A stretch of DNA of 64,000 nucleotides from Scolanthus callimorphus (GCA_033964015.1 CM066914.1:21549023-21613022), one strand, 5' to 3'. Counted from the first letter of the stretch, positions 1-11,400 are shown. Translations and numbers: made by a program. The notes: a model not told the origin generated them from the letters alone.

Positions 1-855
1 AGAAGAACTTGGAATTCAAATGTCCTTGTTGAATTCAGCCTGATCTTAAATTTTCAGGAATTCAAGTCTCAAATTTTGTTAGAAAGTTCATCAGTTGCTA
101 GTTTTTATTCTTTGGACCTCGAGCCTCTGGTTCCCAGGGTAATCAGTTGCATGTCCTAAAATAAATAAAGGTACATTACCCGATTGACTTGTCAGTGAAT
201 GGCTAGGCGATAGATTCACCTCGAAAGTTGTGTGAAGCTTAAGAAATTCACGGAAATGAGACAAGTACTTGGAATTCAACGTTGAACTCAGCCTGATCTT
301 AAATTTTCACTGCCGAATCTCAGTCTCAACGTTCGTATAAACATGGTTCTTTTACGAAAGAGTGTAGTGCGCAAGCGCGGGCTTGCCAGTATTTTGATGA
401 TGCAGCGGTCGCAATATTCTCGCTATGGTAGGTCACCGTATAATACCATAACGATCTCAAAACATGCAGGTTTTGAAATGACTACTAAAAACTGTCAAAA
501 CACTAGTTGTAGTCATTCCTGAACCATAGCCATCAAATACACTGGTTAATGAAAAAGTAGTGGAGCAGTGTTCCGTGATAAAATTGTATTGGAGTTTGAT
601 AACCGTTTGCTTTGTTGTACAGTTTTTCTCAGTGTAAACAATTCGCGTTCTTTGTTGTCCAAAGCTGCCTCAGCTCTCTTCACCACTTTCAGTGATTTTG
701 TAAAAAAAATTCCAATTTTCGTTATTGTTTGATCAACAATAACATTTTGCAAAGTCAAAGAATGCGTCTTGCGCAATCTCGGAACTTATATCCACGCATT
801 TATGTACAAAGAAATCAACTCAAAGTCATTGTATAAATTAAACATTCGCGTTCAT
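1..855. other. Non-coding sequence, nothing recognised
   Basis: No gene is supported here. Short open frames exist on both strands but show no family motif and no splice pattern. The segment lies just downstream of the minus-strand ankyrin gene, so part of it may be that gene's 3' untranslated region. A short stretch near 265-320 partly repeats the first 60 bases of the window (a GAATTCAA/CTCAGCCTGATCTTAAATT block), a local duplication. Confidence 0.5.
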
Positions 856-1285
856 TCACTTGGACATACTCTTTCTCCTCTCTTCTGGTGAATGGATCAT
901 CAGTAATTCTATTAAATCAAAGTCATCGGTGAAATCAAATGCTGTGTTACCATTGTAGTCAGCGATATCCGGATTCGCGCCCTTTTTACAAAAACCTTGC
1001 CATTTCAATGTTCCCACTCTGTACACAATAATGGAGCGGCGTTCGACCTCGCTCGTCCAGCATGTTGACTTCCGCGCCGAGATTGATCAGCATTCTCACG
1101 CATTTTAGGTTCCCCTCAAGTGCGAGCTGGTGTAATGCTGGCCCCTGGTTACTCTGTGTCCCGTTTATTATAGACTTTGGGTCGACGCTTGGACGCTTTA
1201 GAAAGGATGACATCTCCGACGAATCACCCTCTTTTACCATGTCCAAAAACACGACATCGTGCGGAAATTTCACGCTTCTATCCAT
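856..1285 (-). CDS. PPP1R27: PPP1R27-like ankyrin-repeat protein (PP1 regulatory subunit type), one frameshift
   Basis: Read on the minus strand from ATG at 1285, the protein starts MDRSVKFPHDVVFLDMVKEG. RSVKF fits the RVxF motif that docks protein phosphatase 1, and the FLDMV segment is typical of PP1 regulatory ankyrin proteins. Two ankyrin repeats follow: ALHQLALEGNLKCVRMLINL at about residues 50-70, then GRTPLHYCVQSGNIEMARFL. The frame stops at 986-988, but a third repeat with KKGANPDIADYNGNTAFDF continues at once in the next frame and ends at a TGA at 856-858. One missing base in the T5/A5 runs at 983-994 explains the break. With it, the length is about 148 residues, close to vertebrate PPP1R27 (about 154). 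The gene has a single exon. By family knowledge it would bind and modulate PP1 in the cytoplasm. Other short ankyrin proteins such as NRARP fit less well because they lack RVxF at the start. Confidence 0.6.
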
Positions 1286-2419
1286 CTTTAGATAAGAAAC
1301 CCCCGTCCAAAAAACAAACTCGAACAGTACAGTTTAACTGCTTGTGATAATCCCTTTAGTGCTGAAACTCCTTATAATAAATACGTCGATACGAGTTTAG
1401 CTTATACAAAGCCTCGAAATCACTAAAACTGAACGAGCTCCAATCAACTGCAAATCACAAGGTGTTAATGGTATTGTTCGCCGTTTACAGCACAAGCCGA
1501 CAGCCAACCCGCTTAATTATATTCCTGCAAACAAAGACTTACTCCACGCTAACGTTATTGGTTGTTGAAGGGGCTGTTTACACTAGGGTATTGGGAAACG
1601 TGAGCGCAGAAATGCCTTTTTACGTCTGTCAGAGTTTTGACAGTGAAAACGACGGCTGGAATTGACGCGTATGACGTCACATAACGGAGCAACCAGCACT
1701 ACAAGAAGAAACCGCTTCTGAGGAATGTTGTCCTACTTTGTTAATCCTACGAGATAATAAAAAAATATTTTGGTTTCGTTTTGGTGTTTGCAGTGAAAAG
1801 GATCAGATCACAGTGCGCGGTTAATGTGCTTTATTCTAATGATGCGTTGTGTACACAAGCCGAGCTTCAGTGTCGCTTGAGCAGTTGTGGTCTAATTCCT
1901 TTCTTTTTGTAAGAAAACTGACAAAACAGTGATGCTATAACCGGATGTGAACTGTTGTGACAGATAAAAGAATTGACGTCAGATTCCATGAAGGCGAAAT
2001 GCTTAACAAGTCAATTTTTCGCTGAAAATCTTTCGTTGTCGGAAACACTCATTCCAAGCACTTCGACGAAACCACTCGAACATGTACTTGTTGCTAGTGC
2101 CGTGACTAATCGTGAATTCTAGCAAAGCGGTTAGTGTCGCGTTTTAGTTATTTAGTTGTGTCGCGTTAGTTAGTTTAGTCAAATCCAACTAGTGGTCTCA
2201 TATTATCAATGCTGCATTCTGATGGTTAACATACTAGAACGCTATAAGTTATAACCTAAGTAATCCCCCAAGGGGGTTATGTTAAATGAAGTTGTAGAGC
2301 AACAAGAAATTCAATTTATTGTTGAAGCTTTTCTAAAGAACAAAAGCTAAATGTGACCTAAGTCTCCCGTGCAAGCCGTCCTTTGTGTCGCGGTCATGCA
2401 ACGCTTCGTCTCTAAAGGC
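1286..2419. other. Upstream region of the ankyrin gene, no further gene seen
   Basis: No coding sequence is recognised. The block lies 5' of the minus-strand ankyrin gene and probably holds its promoter. A full palindromic CRE-type site TGACGTCA occurs near 1671-1678 and a TGACGTCAG near 1975, but neither has been tied to a start site. Confidence 0.4.
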
Positions 2420-2800
2420 TGGTTCTCACTGGAACGCAGGCGAAAACGCAAACGCCAGGATATATCAACCTCATACATTTTCCTTATGTGGTTCACACTA
2501 GCAACCGCATACGCAAGCGCAAGAAAATCGAGACGTAGTGTTCCCTTACCTTGAAGGGAACGCAAGCCGAAAACGCAAACGCCAGGATATCAAATTCATG
2601 CATTTCCATGACTAGCACATGCACTTGCGTCTAGTGTAAAGGGAACGCAACGCGAAAACGCAAACGCCAGGATATCAAACTCATCCATTTCCATGACTAG
2701 CATGCACTTGCGTCTAGTGTGAAGGGAACGCAAGCCGAAAACGCAAACGCAGGAAATCAAACTCATGCATTTCCATGACTAGCTAGCCTGCGTAGCTGGC
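2420..2800. repeat. Tandem repeat of about 85-bp units
   Basis: Four diverged units start near 2431, 2557, 2641 and 2727. Each opens with a GGAACGCAAGCCGAAAACGC-like core, followed by a CAGGATATCAAACTCATGCA-like part and ending with CACTTGCGTCTAGTGT. The repeated CTAGTGT/ACACTAG words resemble subterminal motifs of cut-and-paste transposons, so this may be an internally expanded non-autonomous element. Confidence 0.7.
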
Positions 2801-2828
2801 GGTTTAGTGGGGTTTTAGCACAGGCTTA

Positions 2829-3791
2829 TGCACCAGTCAATTGTAACCACCACCCCCCCTCCACACACCCCCCCCCCCCCCCCCAACCTCGGGGAAGGGT
2901 GGGGGCAACGTGGGGCATTTGTACGTATCGGTCACATTTTGGTCCCGACTACATTGGGGATATTCTTGTCATGGACCCCCCACCCTTGAGTGTGGGGGAT
3001 TAGTTGGGGTATAGAACTTAATTCCAATCTCTCTCTCTCTTCACCTTGGAACACATCCACCTCTATACTACTGAGCGCTGACCACACATGCCAAACGATT
3101 GATGTGATTTTCCGAGGAAATTTGAGGTCAGTGCATTTTATATCTTATTAGGTACTTTCATAATTATCCCTAATAACTTTCGAAAGTGTTGTCAGTGTTT
3201 ACTCTCAAAATATACAATGCCGCGAGCATTGTCCCATCAAAAATGCCATATGTCATAATCAGGAAAAAAGGAAAAAAGGGTCATAAATTCCGATCAAGTT
3301 AGACTTGCTCCAAGTCGTCCTCTCATTTTAAGAAAGTCTACGATCAAGTAAGAACAATTATTTCCAGCTCTGTTTTCTTGCGGCTTCTGAATTAATAAAG
3401 TAGGTGCGTATATAGCTCTTATCCTCAAAACTCTAAACGCTTTACAATTTGGATAACTCATCCTATATAAACCTGTTTTATAATAATGAGTGTGTATTAG
3501 TATGGCGAGTTCTGTGACACAGAGGTAGGGCAACTTCCAGCAATAAATGGTTCCGCAGAGGAGTCAGGGACCGAGAAACACTTTTAGGAGGAATATTTCA
3601 GACGAGAGGACTCGACATATATTGGCATAGTAGCATCGAATCACCTTCAATCCTTGCCCCACAGGGTGGGGGATTTTCCAACACGTATCGCCTCAAGGGT
3701 GGGGACAAAAATCTAGTATTGCTCAGCTAAGAGTCCATGTCCCCACCCTTCCCCGAGGTTGGGGGGGTGGTGGTTACAATTGACTGGTGCA
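2829..3791. mobile_element. Non-autonomous inverted-repeat transposon, TTA target duplication
   Basis: The left end reads TGCACCAGTCAATTGTAACC and the right end is its reverse complement. Both continue through a C-rich run into CAACCTCGGGGAAGGGTGGGG. The element is directly flanked by TTA at 2826-2828 and 3792-3794. No transposase is visible in the 963-bp interior. A second copy with the same terminus lies at 37066-37886. A 3-bp TWA duplication is typical of PIF/Harbinger elements, so that superfamily is the likely source, but without a transposase this is only inference. Confidence 0.75.
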
Positions 3792-3984
3792 TTACCATTC
3801 TGGGGGAGTGTGACTTCGGGCCACGCTCTCCTGGTTGAGTTTGTAATGTGACTCCTTCGGTGGTTAGGTGATCAACGATCGGCTCACAAGTTGATAGTAA
3901 AACGCATCTCGTAATCTTCTCCTGAAACACAAAATGTCCTATAATAAAGGTTAGAGTAAACGATAATTGTCTTGTGTTTGTCCT

Positions 3985-4074
3985 CATATCGAAATCAGCG
4001 AGAAATATAAAGGTTCTGAGGTATTTTGAGGGCGATACCTCAGAACCTTTATATTTCTCGCTGATTTCGATATG
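3985..4074. repeat. Perfect hairpin: two 39-bp arms and a 12-bp loop
   Basis: Arms at 3985-4023 and 4036-4074 are exact reverse complements by my reading, separated by TTTTGAGGGCGA. A transcript would fold into a perfect 39-bp stem. No flanking target duplication is obvious. It is either a recent inverted duplication or a small fold-back element. Confidence 0.9.
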
Positions 4075-5120
4075 TTCTGCGTGACACGGAAAGCTGACAA
4101 AACACGACTTGGGGGCGAGGCGCCTAACGCGTTGATGGATAGTACGCACATTTAATGACGCGTCTCAGCCCCCTGTCGTCTTCGTTCGACTCGGGGTGTT
4201 CCGCTTGAGCTAGCAAAATGTGACCCTGTTTATGACAGAAAACCCGCTTATTTTCGTGCCCTGTTTACGACAAAGAGCACGAAATATCGGGAAATGAATG
4301 CCGTTGTCGCGACAAATAGCTCAAAACGTTAACAAACCAATACTCTGATTATTACCACAGACTTGAAATCTTGGCTTTCACATGACATCACGAAAATTCT
4401 AACATCCTTATTTCCGGAGGTATCGCTGAAGATTGATGAAGGGATTTTGAGTCACGCAACACAAGTCACGTATTTCAAAGAGCCGATTCGTACAATATTT
4501 CTTTAAATTCACTTTGTTCTTTAGTTTGAAAGGATCCATCATGTTAATTAATTTGTTATTGAGGCATGTAAACAGCATCTTGGTCCATATTCTTGGTATT
4601 TGTAAGCATTTGAGAAGACTGGTAATTTGGCGGCCATATTTGTGCCCCTCAGCAGGAGCACAATCATGGCGGCGGCATACTTTTACTGAAACAAATCTCG
4701 ATCGAGAAAAGCGCTATCGCCTTTAAACTTTCTCTCGAAACATAATTGTGTATGTTCTGTACATTCATGGGGTTTATTTGGCATTGAGAGCAAGATTTCA
4801 GGAGATAATTTAGTCACGTGACAAGTAAAGCCAAACACTATTTATGACCAGAAGGTCTGTTGAGCGGAAAATCCCAATATGGGAGTACCCCCGGGTCGAC
4901 TTCCCTCCTTCCGCAGGCTATCAACATTACTACAGTATTCGAGTATTGCTGAAGAGGAAACTCCGACGTCGAAACTTTCCTTTTCGATTAGCACCACGCG
5001 AGAAGCTATATTGACCCTGGTCGTATCAAAGTTCTCTGCATTTAATGCATGATAAAGTATACGGTCTACTGTAATCTACTGTAAGCACGTGGCATGAACC
5101 TATTTTAACGAGTCATATGA
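4075..5120. other. Intergenic, one repeat-family fragment
   Basis: No gene is seen. Around 4620-4695 a segment containing GGTAATTTGGCGGCCATATT and CATGGCGGCGGCATAC matches a related block at 52328-52395, so both are copies of a dispersed repeat. The last part precedes the LicD-family gene and may hold its promoter. No clear TATA box was found. Confidence 0.4.
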
Positions 5121-6093
5121 ATGGAGACAGCCCAAACCTTGGGAAGATTTATAAGCTGGCGACCGCGGCGACGGCGCCTACCAAGAATTGTTATTTACAT
5201 TCTCCTGTCTTCAGCATTGGTGTTATACATACTGTTTTCGTCAAGGACACATCCTTATAGTAACATACGCTTTACTGCGGAAAACAGGACACTATACCGA
5301 AATCTTTCACAAGGATGGTGCATTCTGAGTCCTCATGGAGGGTGGAATTGCCCCGACAATCGTCTAGCCGGAGAGAACTTCATTCGGCGATCTCAATTGG
5401 TAATAATTCGACTTCTACTTATTTCGATGCTGTTGCCAAGAGGCACAAATTACGATACTGGATTTCGAGAGGAACTTTATTGGGCGCAGCAAGATATAAA
5501 GGATTTATTCCATGGGATATTGATCTAGATATAGTTCTTCCCAATGAAGATTATTTCCGCTTTGTTCATCTGCTGCAGCAAGGACTAGTGAAACTGCCGT
5601 ATGATTCTTTTCTACACAGACACAAACTTGAGCTTGACTTGGCCGCAAAAACAGGGCATATAAACTCCGCTAGCGGGATTCTTCAATACGAATTGCCACC
5701 AAGTACACCGTTCAATCCAAGACTTAGAGACAGAAAGAGTTGCTATAAATGGTGTATAGTGCGCCCTAGGCGTTGTAATTGGGAAGATGGGTAATGGTTG
5801 ATATATACCCTGTAACTATACAAGACAATGTATACCCCGACCCTCTATTAAAGGGTGTCACTCATAAGGTTTTCCCACTACGAGAAATATCGTTTGAGGG
5901 ATACACGTTTCCAGCAACCACAGAATGGGAGACTCAGTTGAAACAAATTTACGGCGAAGACTACTTGACCCCCCCTCCTCAGAGAGAACAGATCCCAATC
6001 GACGAGGAACAACCAGACCCGCTACATCCCTGCTCCGATTATGTTCTTTCTTTGTTTGGAAAGGCCAAGTTGAAATCCGTAGCTAGTGAATGA
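5121..6093 (+). pseudogene. LicD/fukutin-family protein, copy 1, two single-base breaks
   Basis: The start at 5121 gives a short basic cytosolic tail, then a hydrophobic stretch (IVIYILLSSALVLYILFSS) that fits a type II signal anchor, as in Golgi transferases. The LicD core follows with GTLLGAARYKGFIPWDIDLD, whose DxDxD acids bind metal in this nucleotidyltransferase-fold family (LicD, fukutin, FKRP: transfer of phosphocholine or ribitol phosphate). The frame shifts twice, near 5421-5424 and at the GGG run 5789-5791. Each shift corresponds to one base missing relative to the related copies at 39943 and 44920. It ends at TGA 6091-6093. All copies are intronless. This copy is clearly more diverged than the other two. 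It is either a pseudogene or an intact gene damaged by consensus errors. Confidence 0.8.
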
Positions 6094-6914
6094 CACTTTA
6101 GTCTCGAGCTGAGAGTTGTACCTTTGTTAAAGCTGTTTTCATCCGGCTGCGAAACAAAACTAATAGTCAGTGTTTAATAGTGTCTACTCAGTAATGTCAT
6201 GATTAAAAAGGAGAATACAATAAAAATGACCTTGTGTATAGTACAATAAAAACCCGCGTGTATTAAGAACCTACATTTTTCAAAGTTTGCCAAAACAGGT
6301 TCTTATATTTTGGGGTAGTTATTAGCAGTTTAGGATAAGTAGGTTCTTAATTAGGTACTTAATTTCTATGGAGGAGACATGGTTGTTGATTACTAGAAAA
6401 TAGTAAAAGATGTGGTTTATCCTTCATATAAGAAATTTTGAATTCTTAGTAAATAAAATGAAACAAAACATGAATGGAATAGATAAAAATGAAAAACAGT
6501 AGTACTAACATTGCATATACATGTATGTGTTTGGGGTAATTCAATTTTGTCATCTAAGGCTGCATTCATTATGTATACTACAGGGGGGACAGAGGATTTT
6601 GAGGGGGGATCTCAACATTTAGCAACTGGAAAAGGGGGGATGTCAAGTTTTTTTCATAACATGAAGGGGGGATGCATATTTTTGTTGAGGTATTAAATAT
6701 ATTTTAAACACCGAGTTTGAACCTCCTGAAGAAATATCACTTGCACTACTATTCTCGTGTATTTACCCTCTTGCAACTGATATGTTGAAAAAAGCTTCGC
6801 GCGCATAAAGACTTATAAACTTAAAAAATTGTAAAAGGCCTTGTTTTACCACAATTCCTCGAGGTCCTCTTCAGTGACTTTTGTCTGCCAGACAAAAACG
6901 CCTTTGGACTTTTG
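6094..6914. other. Intergenic, no gene
   Basis: AT-rich sequence following the LicD gene. Near 6570-6680 there are several GGGGGG runs with an AGAGGATTTTGAGGGGGGAT word, also found in the GGGAC-type transposons of the right flank, so this may be a decayed fragment of that family. Nothing else is recognised. Confidence 0.4.
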
Positions 6915-7198
6915 ATTACCACTGTATGCATTGCTACGCGACCTCAAAATTCAATGTTGCGATGGGCGATTGGCGATTTTTAGCCGTCAATCAAACCAAA
7001 ACGCTGGATTTGGCTGCTTTATTGGATCGATATTGATTGCAAAATCAACCAAAATGGTTTTAAGCTACCCTTTGGTTTCCCTTACCTAGAATGTTTAACT
7101 CTCTGTTCAAGAAAATTGATATTAAAATTTTCTTGCGTAAAATCGCCAATCGCAACAGTGAATTTTGAAGGTCGCGTAGCAATGCATACAGTGGTAAT
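6915..7198. mobile_element. MITE-like inverted-repeat element
   Basis: The left end ATTACCACTGTATGCATTGC is repeated inverted at the right end. The match continues for about 60 bp through TACGCGACCT, CAAAATTCA and CGCCAATCG. The 284-bp length and lack of a coding frame fit a MITE. No confident target duplication was found. Confidence 0.75.
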
Positions 7199-7641
7199 AG
7201 TCTTGTAGCTTTATGTCAAAATCTTGCTGCGCGCTTTGCGCGCACAACGGAAAACAAACCAAACAATCAAATACAAAATCAATGATACTCAGTCTATGTA
7301 GTAAGGTTCCAATCGAGAAGCGCACCAGAACACTTGGTAGAAAGTCACTACACACAAAAGAGTACAGGCACCTTTGGTTTTTTATTTGCATTTTTACGCT
7401 TTGTATTTTTATCATTGAGCCTTGTTCTGCATCTTTTGAAAAAATGTTATTGACGCGACCCTACCTACCTCGACATATAACTTGGCCTTTATGTGTAGGC
7501 CTTTATCACGCAATATTGATCAAAAATATATAATAGTTCTCAGAAAATGGAATCCAGTTGTCAATTCGACACATCCGTTTGTAAAACTGCAAAGTTTCAA
7601 AAGAATTACTTGAAAACTGGCTGAGATATGAAATTTTAAAA
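7199..7641. other. Unassigned sequence
   Basis: Open frames on both strands cross this stretch but none resembles a known protein. No structural repeat is seen beyond a short palindrome-like CTGCGCGCTTTGCGCGCAC near 7228-7246, a word type also seen inside transposons of the right flank. Confidence 0.35.
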
Positions 7642-7748
7642 CTTCGTATTCTGGCTTATTTTTTTACAAAGAAATGTACTGCCCGTCCAGCCTCGTTCCG
7701 ATGTATTTTCCCATACATTTCTTTGTAAAAATAAGCCAGAATACGAAG
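7642..7748. repeat. Inverted repeat with arms of about 35 bp
   Basis: CTTCGTATTCTGGCTTATTT plus TTTACAAAGAAATGTA at the left is mirrored by TACATTTCTTTGTAAAAATA plus AGCCAGAATACGAAG at the right. The arms differ only by the length of a T run. The loop is about 35 bp. It is probably a small fold-back element. Confidence 0.8.
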
Positions 7749-7900
7749 GTTTGGAAATTCATAATTAAAATAGCCTAAATGGATTGCCTAAACTGATTGG
7801 TCAGTTTTTGGCGCGAAGGGTTCTAAAAATAACATCACTTGTGAAAATGGAATGGATATACCCTGACAGCGGTTCACGCTTTTACATCATGAGCTTTTGG

Positions 7901-9600
7901 TCAAAGACAGAATATCGGAGACCGATATTCCACCTTTCGCAGCCGCAGATAGTGATGCCCCCCTGACCGAGTGGGGCTGAAACTCAGAAGTATTACTGCA
8001 TGAGTCCTAATCCATCTGGCAACTGTACTTGAACTACAGACTGGGCTGTGAGGCTTAATAACTAGCGCAAGAAAGAGCTTATTTTCCTTGCCTGCTACTA
8101 ACCTCATACATTTTGTGCGTTTCTCATACTCCTGAAGGCACTCCACCGCACAGGAGTAATTTGTTGTGTGGAAAACTAGCATGAAAGAATTCTTTTAACT
8201 TCTTTCCAACTTTCCCTGACTTGGTAAGAGTAGCGAGGTTGAACATGACTCTTTCAGGGGAAAAACGTCTGAAACGCAAATCTAGGGCCGCAAGCTCTGA
8301 GCTTCTATCAGCAGAAGTTAGGGCTTAAATAGCGAGCTTCCGAGAAAGAACCTTAAGTGACAAGCCTGATTCTCGCCTAACGAAAGATATAAAGTTAGTA
8401 ACCACCCCAACATTCCAAGTGGAGGAGAAACGTGGTTGTGGGAGTCTGGAATTAAAAATTCCCTTCATTAGCTGACATACTACTGGGTGTTCCCCCACAC
8501 GAAGTGAATCAATAGAGGTGTGAGTCATTGAAATAGCTGACCTGTAAACATTCAGTGTCCTATATTCCTTCCTTACCCTGCTCGAACTGGCTTGCCAGAA
8601 AATTAGTCACATGATCTATAGAGGCCGAAACTGGATTAAGGAGGCTGCCTACCATTTTTTCTGCTCTCCACCACCAAACTTTGTTTGCCTGCTGTTCAGG
8701 CTCAAAAACCTGTACCGGTCTGAACTTTCACATGGTTACCCTGGAGGGTTTGAACTTTGTTGTAGTGTGCATTTTGTTGTGATCGGAGTTGCTATAGCAA
8801 CGTTATAACCACACCCTTGTTTATAATACGCACCCATCAGACGCGTTGCGCGACCTAAACTTTTAAAATGACACCATGCATTTTGTTGTGATCGGAGTTG
8901 CTATAGCAACGTTATAACCACACCCTTGTTTATAATACGCAGCCATCAGACGCGTTGCGCGACCTAAACTTTTAAAATGACACCCCTCACACTAATCCCT
9001 GAGTAGCTAGCATTAATCACAGCAAGTTTGGAGAGAATTCATTGGGCCGGTTTTATGTTATTCGAACGGACTTTTTCAGGCTCCAAAATGGCAAAGCTAA
9101 TATCCCGCAAATATTTCCCTGAAAAAGAATGGCTAATATCTGCGGAATTAAAAAAATCCTTGCCGCCCGAATAATCTACAAACCCAAGGCAATGTACCAG
9201 CCAAATTTCACTTCTTAGAATGCTTCCGATTTTGTTTGGCATGTGTTCAAGGAAACTGCAAAATTTGAGAAATTATATTATAAATCTTCCGTTTGTTATA
9301 AAACTTACACTTTTCGCCTCTGACACAAATCTCATATGTAAAAGTTTTTGATACTTCCGTAAATTATTCTTGAATATATACCAAAGATACCTCCAAGTCT
9401 TGAGTTTATTGAAGTATTTTAAAGCACCGAGAAAAAATGCAAAACTTCACTACTCTTTCGGTTTGCTCGAGCCGGTTTTTGTCATTGTACTTTGTTTTCA
9501 CCTGTTGTAAGGAGGCAGCCTCCTTAACCGACCACTCAGAACACCAGCTAGCCAACTTTCGCCAGGCAGATGCATACTGGTCAGAAGTGTTTTCCTCCAA
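7901..9600 (-). pseudogene. DIRS tyrosine recombinase remnant, copy 1
   Basis: The N-terminal piece at 9498-9600 reads TSDQYASAWRKLASWCSEW, the SAM-like DNA-binding start of DIRS recombinases. The middle piece at 8325-8528 contains VGEHPVVCQLMKGIFNSRLP, then STWNV and LSLK, a conserved DIRS block. The next frame holds SSELAALDLRFRRFSPE near 8250-8300. The C-terminal piece (7901-8182) contains SSSTVARWIRT, which precedes the catalytic His/Arg region in relatives. The frame breaks between pieces and the 8.5-9.4 kb gap carries no recognisable recombinase sequence. By family knowledge this enzyme integrates a circular DNA intermediate. Here it is inactive. Confidence 0.7.
8769..8985. repeat. 109-bp tandem duplication inside the DIRS segment
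   Basis: Two units start with GCATTTTGTTGTGATCGGAG at 8769 and 8878 and run through TATAGCAACG to AAAATGACACC. The same duplication is present in copy 2 near 27495 onward, where a SINE interrupts the second unit, so it predates the large tandem duplication. Confidence 0.85.
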
Positions 9601-9628
9601 GCTGTAGAGAGCAGGTCTCTAGCCTGGA

Positions 9629-11010
9629 GTGAGAATCCCTTCTCCTCATATTGACTCCTCCTCATATTGGCCATCCTGCCAACTGCAGATGCGGAAGAGG
9701 ATGTACAGACTCCTACCATGTCAGAACCATGTCAGACGATTGGGTCGTTGGGGAAGCAGGACCAGTCTATTAGAAGGTCCAACAGGAGAGGATACCAAGG
9801 CTTGGCTTTCCACACTGGTGCAACTAGCACCAGCTGGTGTACTTGATGCTCTAGCACTTGGCTCAGACACCTGCCTATCAGGCAAAATGGAGGGAAGGCA
9901 TAAGCCCTTAGATTGGTCCATCTCAGAGAGAAGGCATCTATGGCGTCTGCAAATGGGTCTGGCTACCAACTCACAAACCGAGGAAGTTGGTGAGTTAGTC
10001 GTGAGGCAAACAGATCTAAATGCAGTGGCCCCCAGCGTTCCAGCAAGCGTCGTTTTTGGCAAACTGAAGGTATCTGTAATGCTGTGGGGCAGGGAAGACT
10101 GCTTGAATGGAGGAGTTCAAGCGACCTAAAACACGAGAGATTTGTCGCACTGTTGCAAGTGGGTTTGCAATCATACTTTGACATTCCCTGCGAATGCTTC
10201 TGACCTCGTCCCTGGGCAGGGACAGTGTCATGCTCTGGGAGTCTATTGTATAACCCAGGAACTCTATTTTCTAATCTGGGGAGAGAACTGATTTCTTTTG
10301 ATTCAGGATGAATCCTAAGTTTTCTAGGAGATGCCGAGTCAGGCTGAGATGGTACATCAACAGCTCCTTCGAGCTCGCTAAAATCAGAATATCGTCTAGG
10401 TAGATGACCAGTTCAACCGGACCCCTAGGTTTCGCAAAAGTGCCACTGCTGGTTTTATAATTTTGGTAAAGGTCCTTGGAGCACTGGCGATACCAAAAGG
10501 GAGGCAACAGAACTTCCAGACGGTACCGTTGCCCAGAAACCGCAGGTACTTTTGATGTTCTAGACAGACTGGGACAGTGGAATAGGCGTTACTAGAAAAT
10601 CCCCTTTGTTTATAGAAGATCTCTCAGCATGAATATCCCTTCCATTTTGAAATGCTGGCACTCTACATTGTAGTTCACGTTTTTCAGATTGATAATGGGA
10701 CGATCGCCATCATCCTTTTTGTCGACTAGAAAAAGAAACAACAGGATGTATGGCCCCTTGAACCTGAAACATATTGTCTAATTCTATCTGAATTGCCTCT
10801 GCATGTGTTTAGTCCGTGAAACTTTGAGGCCAGGCCTTCTGCTGGGGCTGTGAGAGAAACTGAGAGAAACTCTATCATATATCACGAAATTGTTTCCAAA
10901 ACCCATGGATCGTCTGTGATCAGTTTCCAATTTTCCTGAAAATATTTCAGTCTCCCTGCAACTTGCAGCCTCCTGAATTTCTACAAACTGAAATGACATA
11001 TCTGCTTGTA
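9629..11010 (-). pseudogene. DIRS reverse transcriptase / RNase H remnant, copy 1
   Basis: The minus strand shows the RT catalytic motif YLDD (codons at 10391-10402) within VIYLDDILILASSKELL, followed by LENLGFILNQKKSVL. The next frame holds the connection and RNase H part with MTLSLPRDEVRSIRRECQSM (10172-10231) and SIQAVFPAPQHYRYLQ. The frame after that holds HLDLFASRLTHQLPRFVSW (RNase H end), and AYAFPPFCLIGR-type sequence follows. This order and these motifs are those of DIRS1-type elements rather than LTR or LINE elements. Frames change repeatedly, so no full protein is made. Confidence 0.75.
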
Positions 11011-11025
11011 TTGGAGGGTTGAGCT

Positions 11026-11031
11026 GCGGCC
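11026..11031. repeat. Left target-site duplication of the Polinton (GCGGCC)
   Basis: GCGGCC directly precedes the element's AGTAGTATAGCC terminus and recurs directly after the right terminus at 26074-26079. The uninterrupted homologous site at 30208-30213 has it once. A 6-bp duplication is the hallmark of Polinton integrases. Confidence 0.92.
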
Positions 11032-11360
11032 AGTAGTATAGCCGGGATGACTAAACCCCTGGTTTACTGAGTAACTTACTGAGGGAATGCTTCTGATTGG
11101 TCGAGGGGTCACCATGACAACCAACAATGGTTGGTCCAAATAATGACGTCATGATGTTTTGTAATCGTTAAGGGGTGGGAGATAATATATTCCATAAAAA
11201 GGGGTGGGAGATAATACAGTGCCATGAAAAAGGGGTGGGAAATGAAGGACAACAATGTACACCCCAACTTTCGACACCTTTGGCAGTCTGGGACAAAGAA
11301 ACCACCCCTTATGTTGACACCCAATGCCTTACTTCCCCATAAAACACACGAAAAGAGACA
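11032..11360. repeat. Polinton left terminal inverted repeat
   Basis: About 329 bp matching 25746-26073 inverted with only scattered differences. It contains three copies of an AAAAGGGGTGGGAGATAATA-like module near 11170-11245 and a CCAAT-type GATTGG. By family knowledge the terminal repeats are where protein-primed replication starts and where the integrase cuts. Confidence 0.93.
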
Positions 11361-11400
11361 AAAGAAGGGTCCTGTGATTGGTCGACATGTCGCAGTGAGA

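Larger units (their letters stand above)
7790..11031 (-). mobile_element. DIRS-like retrotransposon segment, duplication copy 1, left part
   Basis: The minus strand carries, in order, gag/RT (to 10.0 kb), RNase H and tyrosine recombinase pieces, the gene order of DIRS1-type elements. The Polinton at 11032 interrupts it and the continuation is at 26080-26518. The same segment recurs at 26518-30657. The shared sequence begins at AAACTGATTGG (7790 and 26518), where the duplication junction shows a 3-4-base overlap. Coding frames are broken in many places and both copies share several breaks, so the element was already dead before it was duplicated. Confidence 0.75.

Noticed and set aside
91..279. 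Short minus-strand open frame at the window start
   Set aside because: No domain; lies across a local sequence duplication.
546..776. Minus-strand open frame (VVKRAEAALDNKERELF)
   Set aside because: Coiled-coil-like by composition but no family match, no splice sites and in the 3' flank of the ankyrin gene.
7213..7533. Plus-strand open frame with a hydrophobic segment (FFICIFTLCIFIIEPC)
   Set aside because: Membrane-like by AT-rich composition; no conserved motif and no start context.
9400..10231. Separate plus-strand gene in the DIRS region (9629-10129)
   Set aside because: Shadow of the minus-strand RNase H sequence; the same shadow appears in copy 2.
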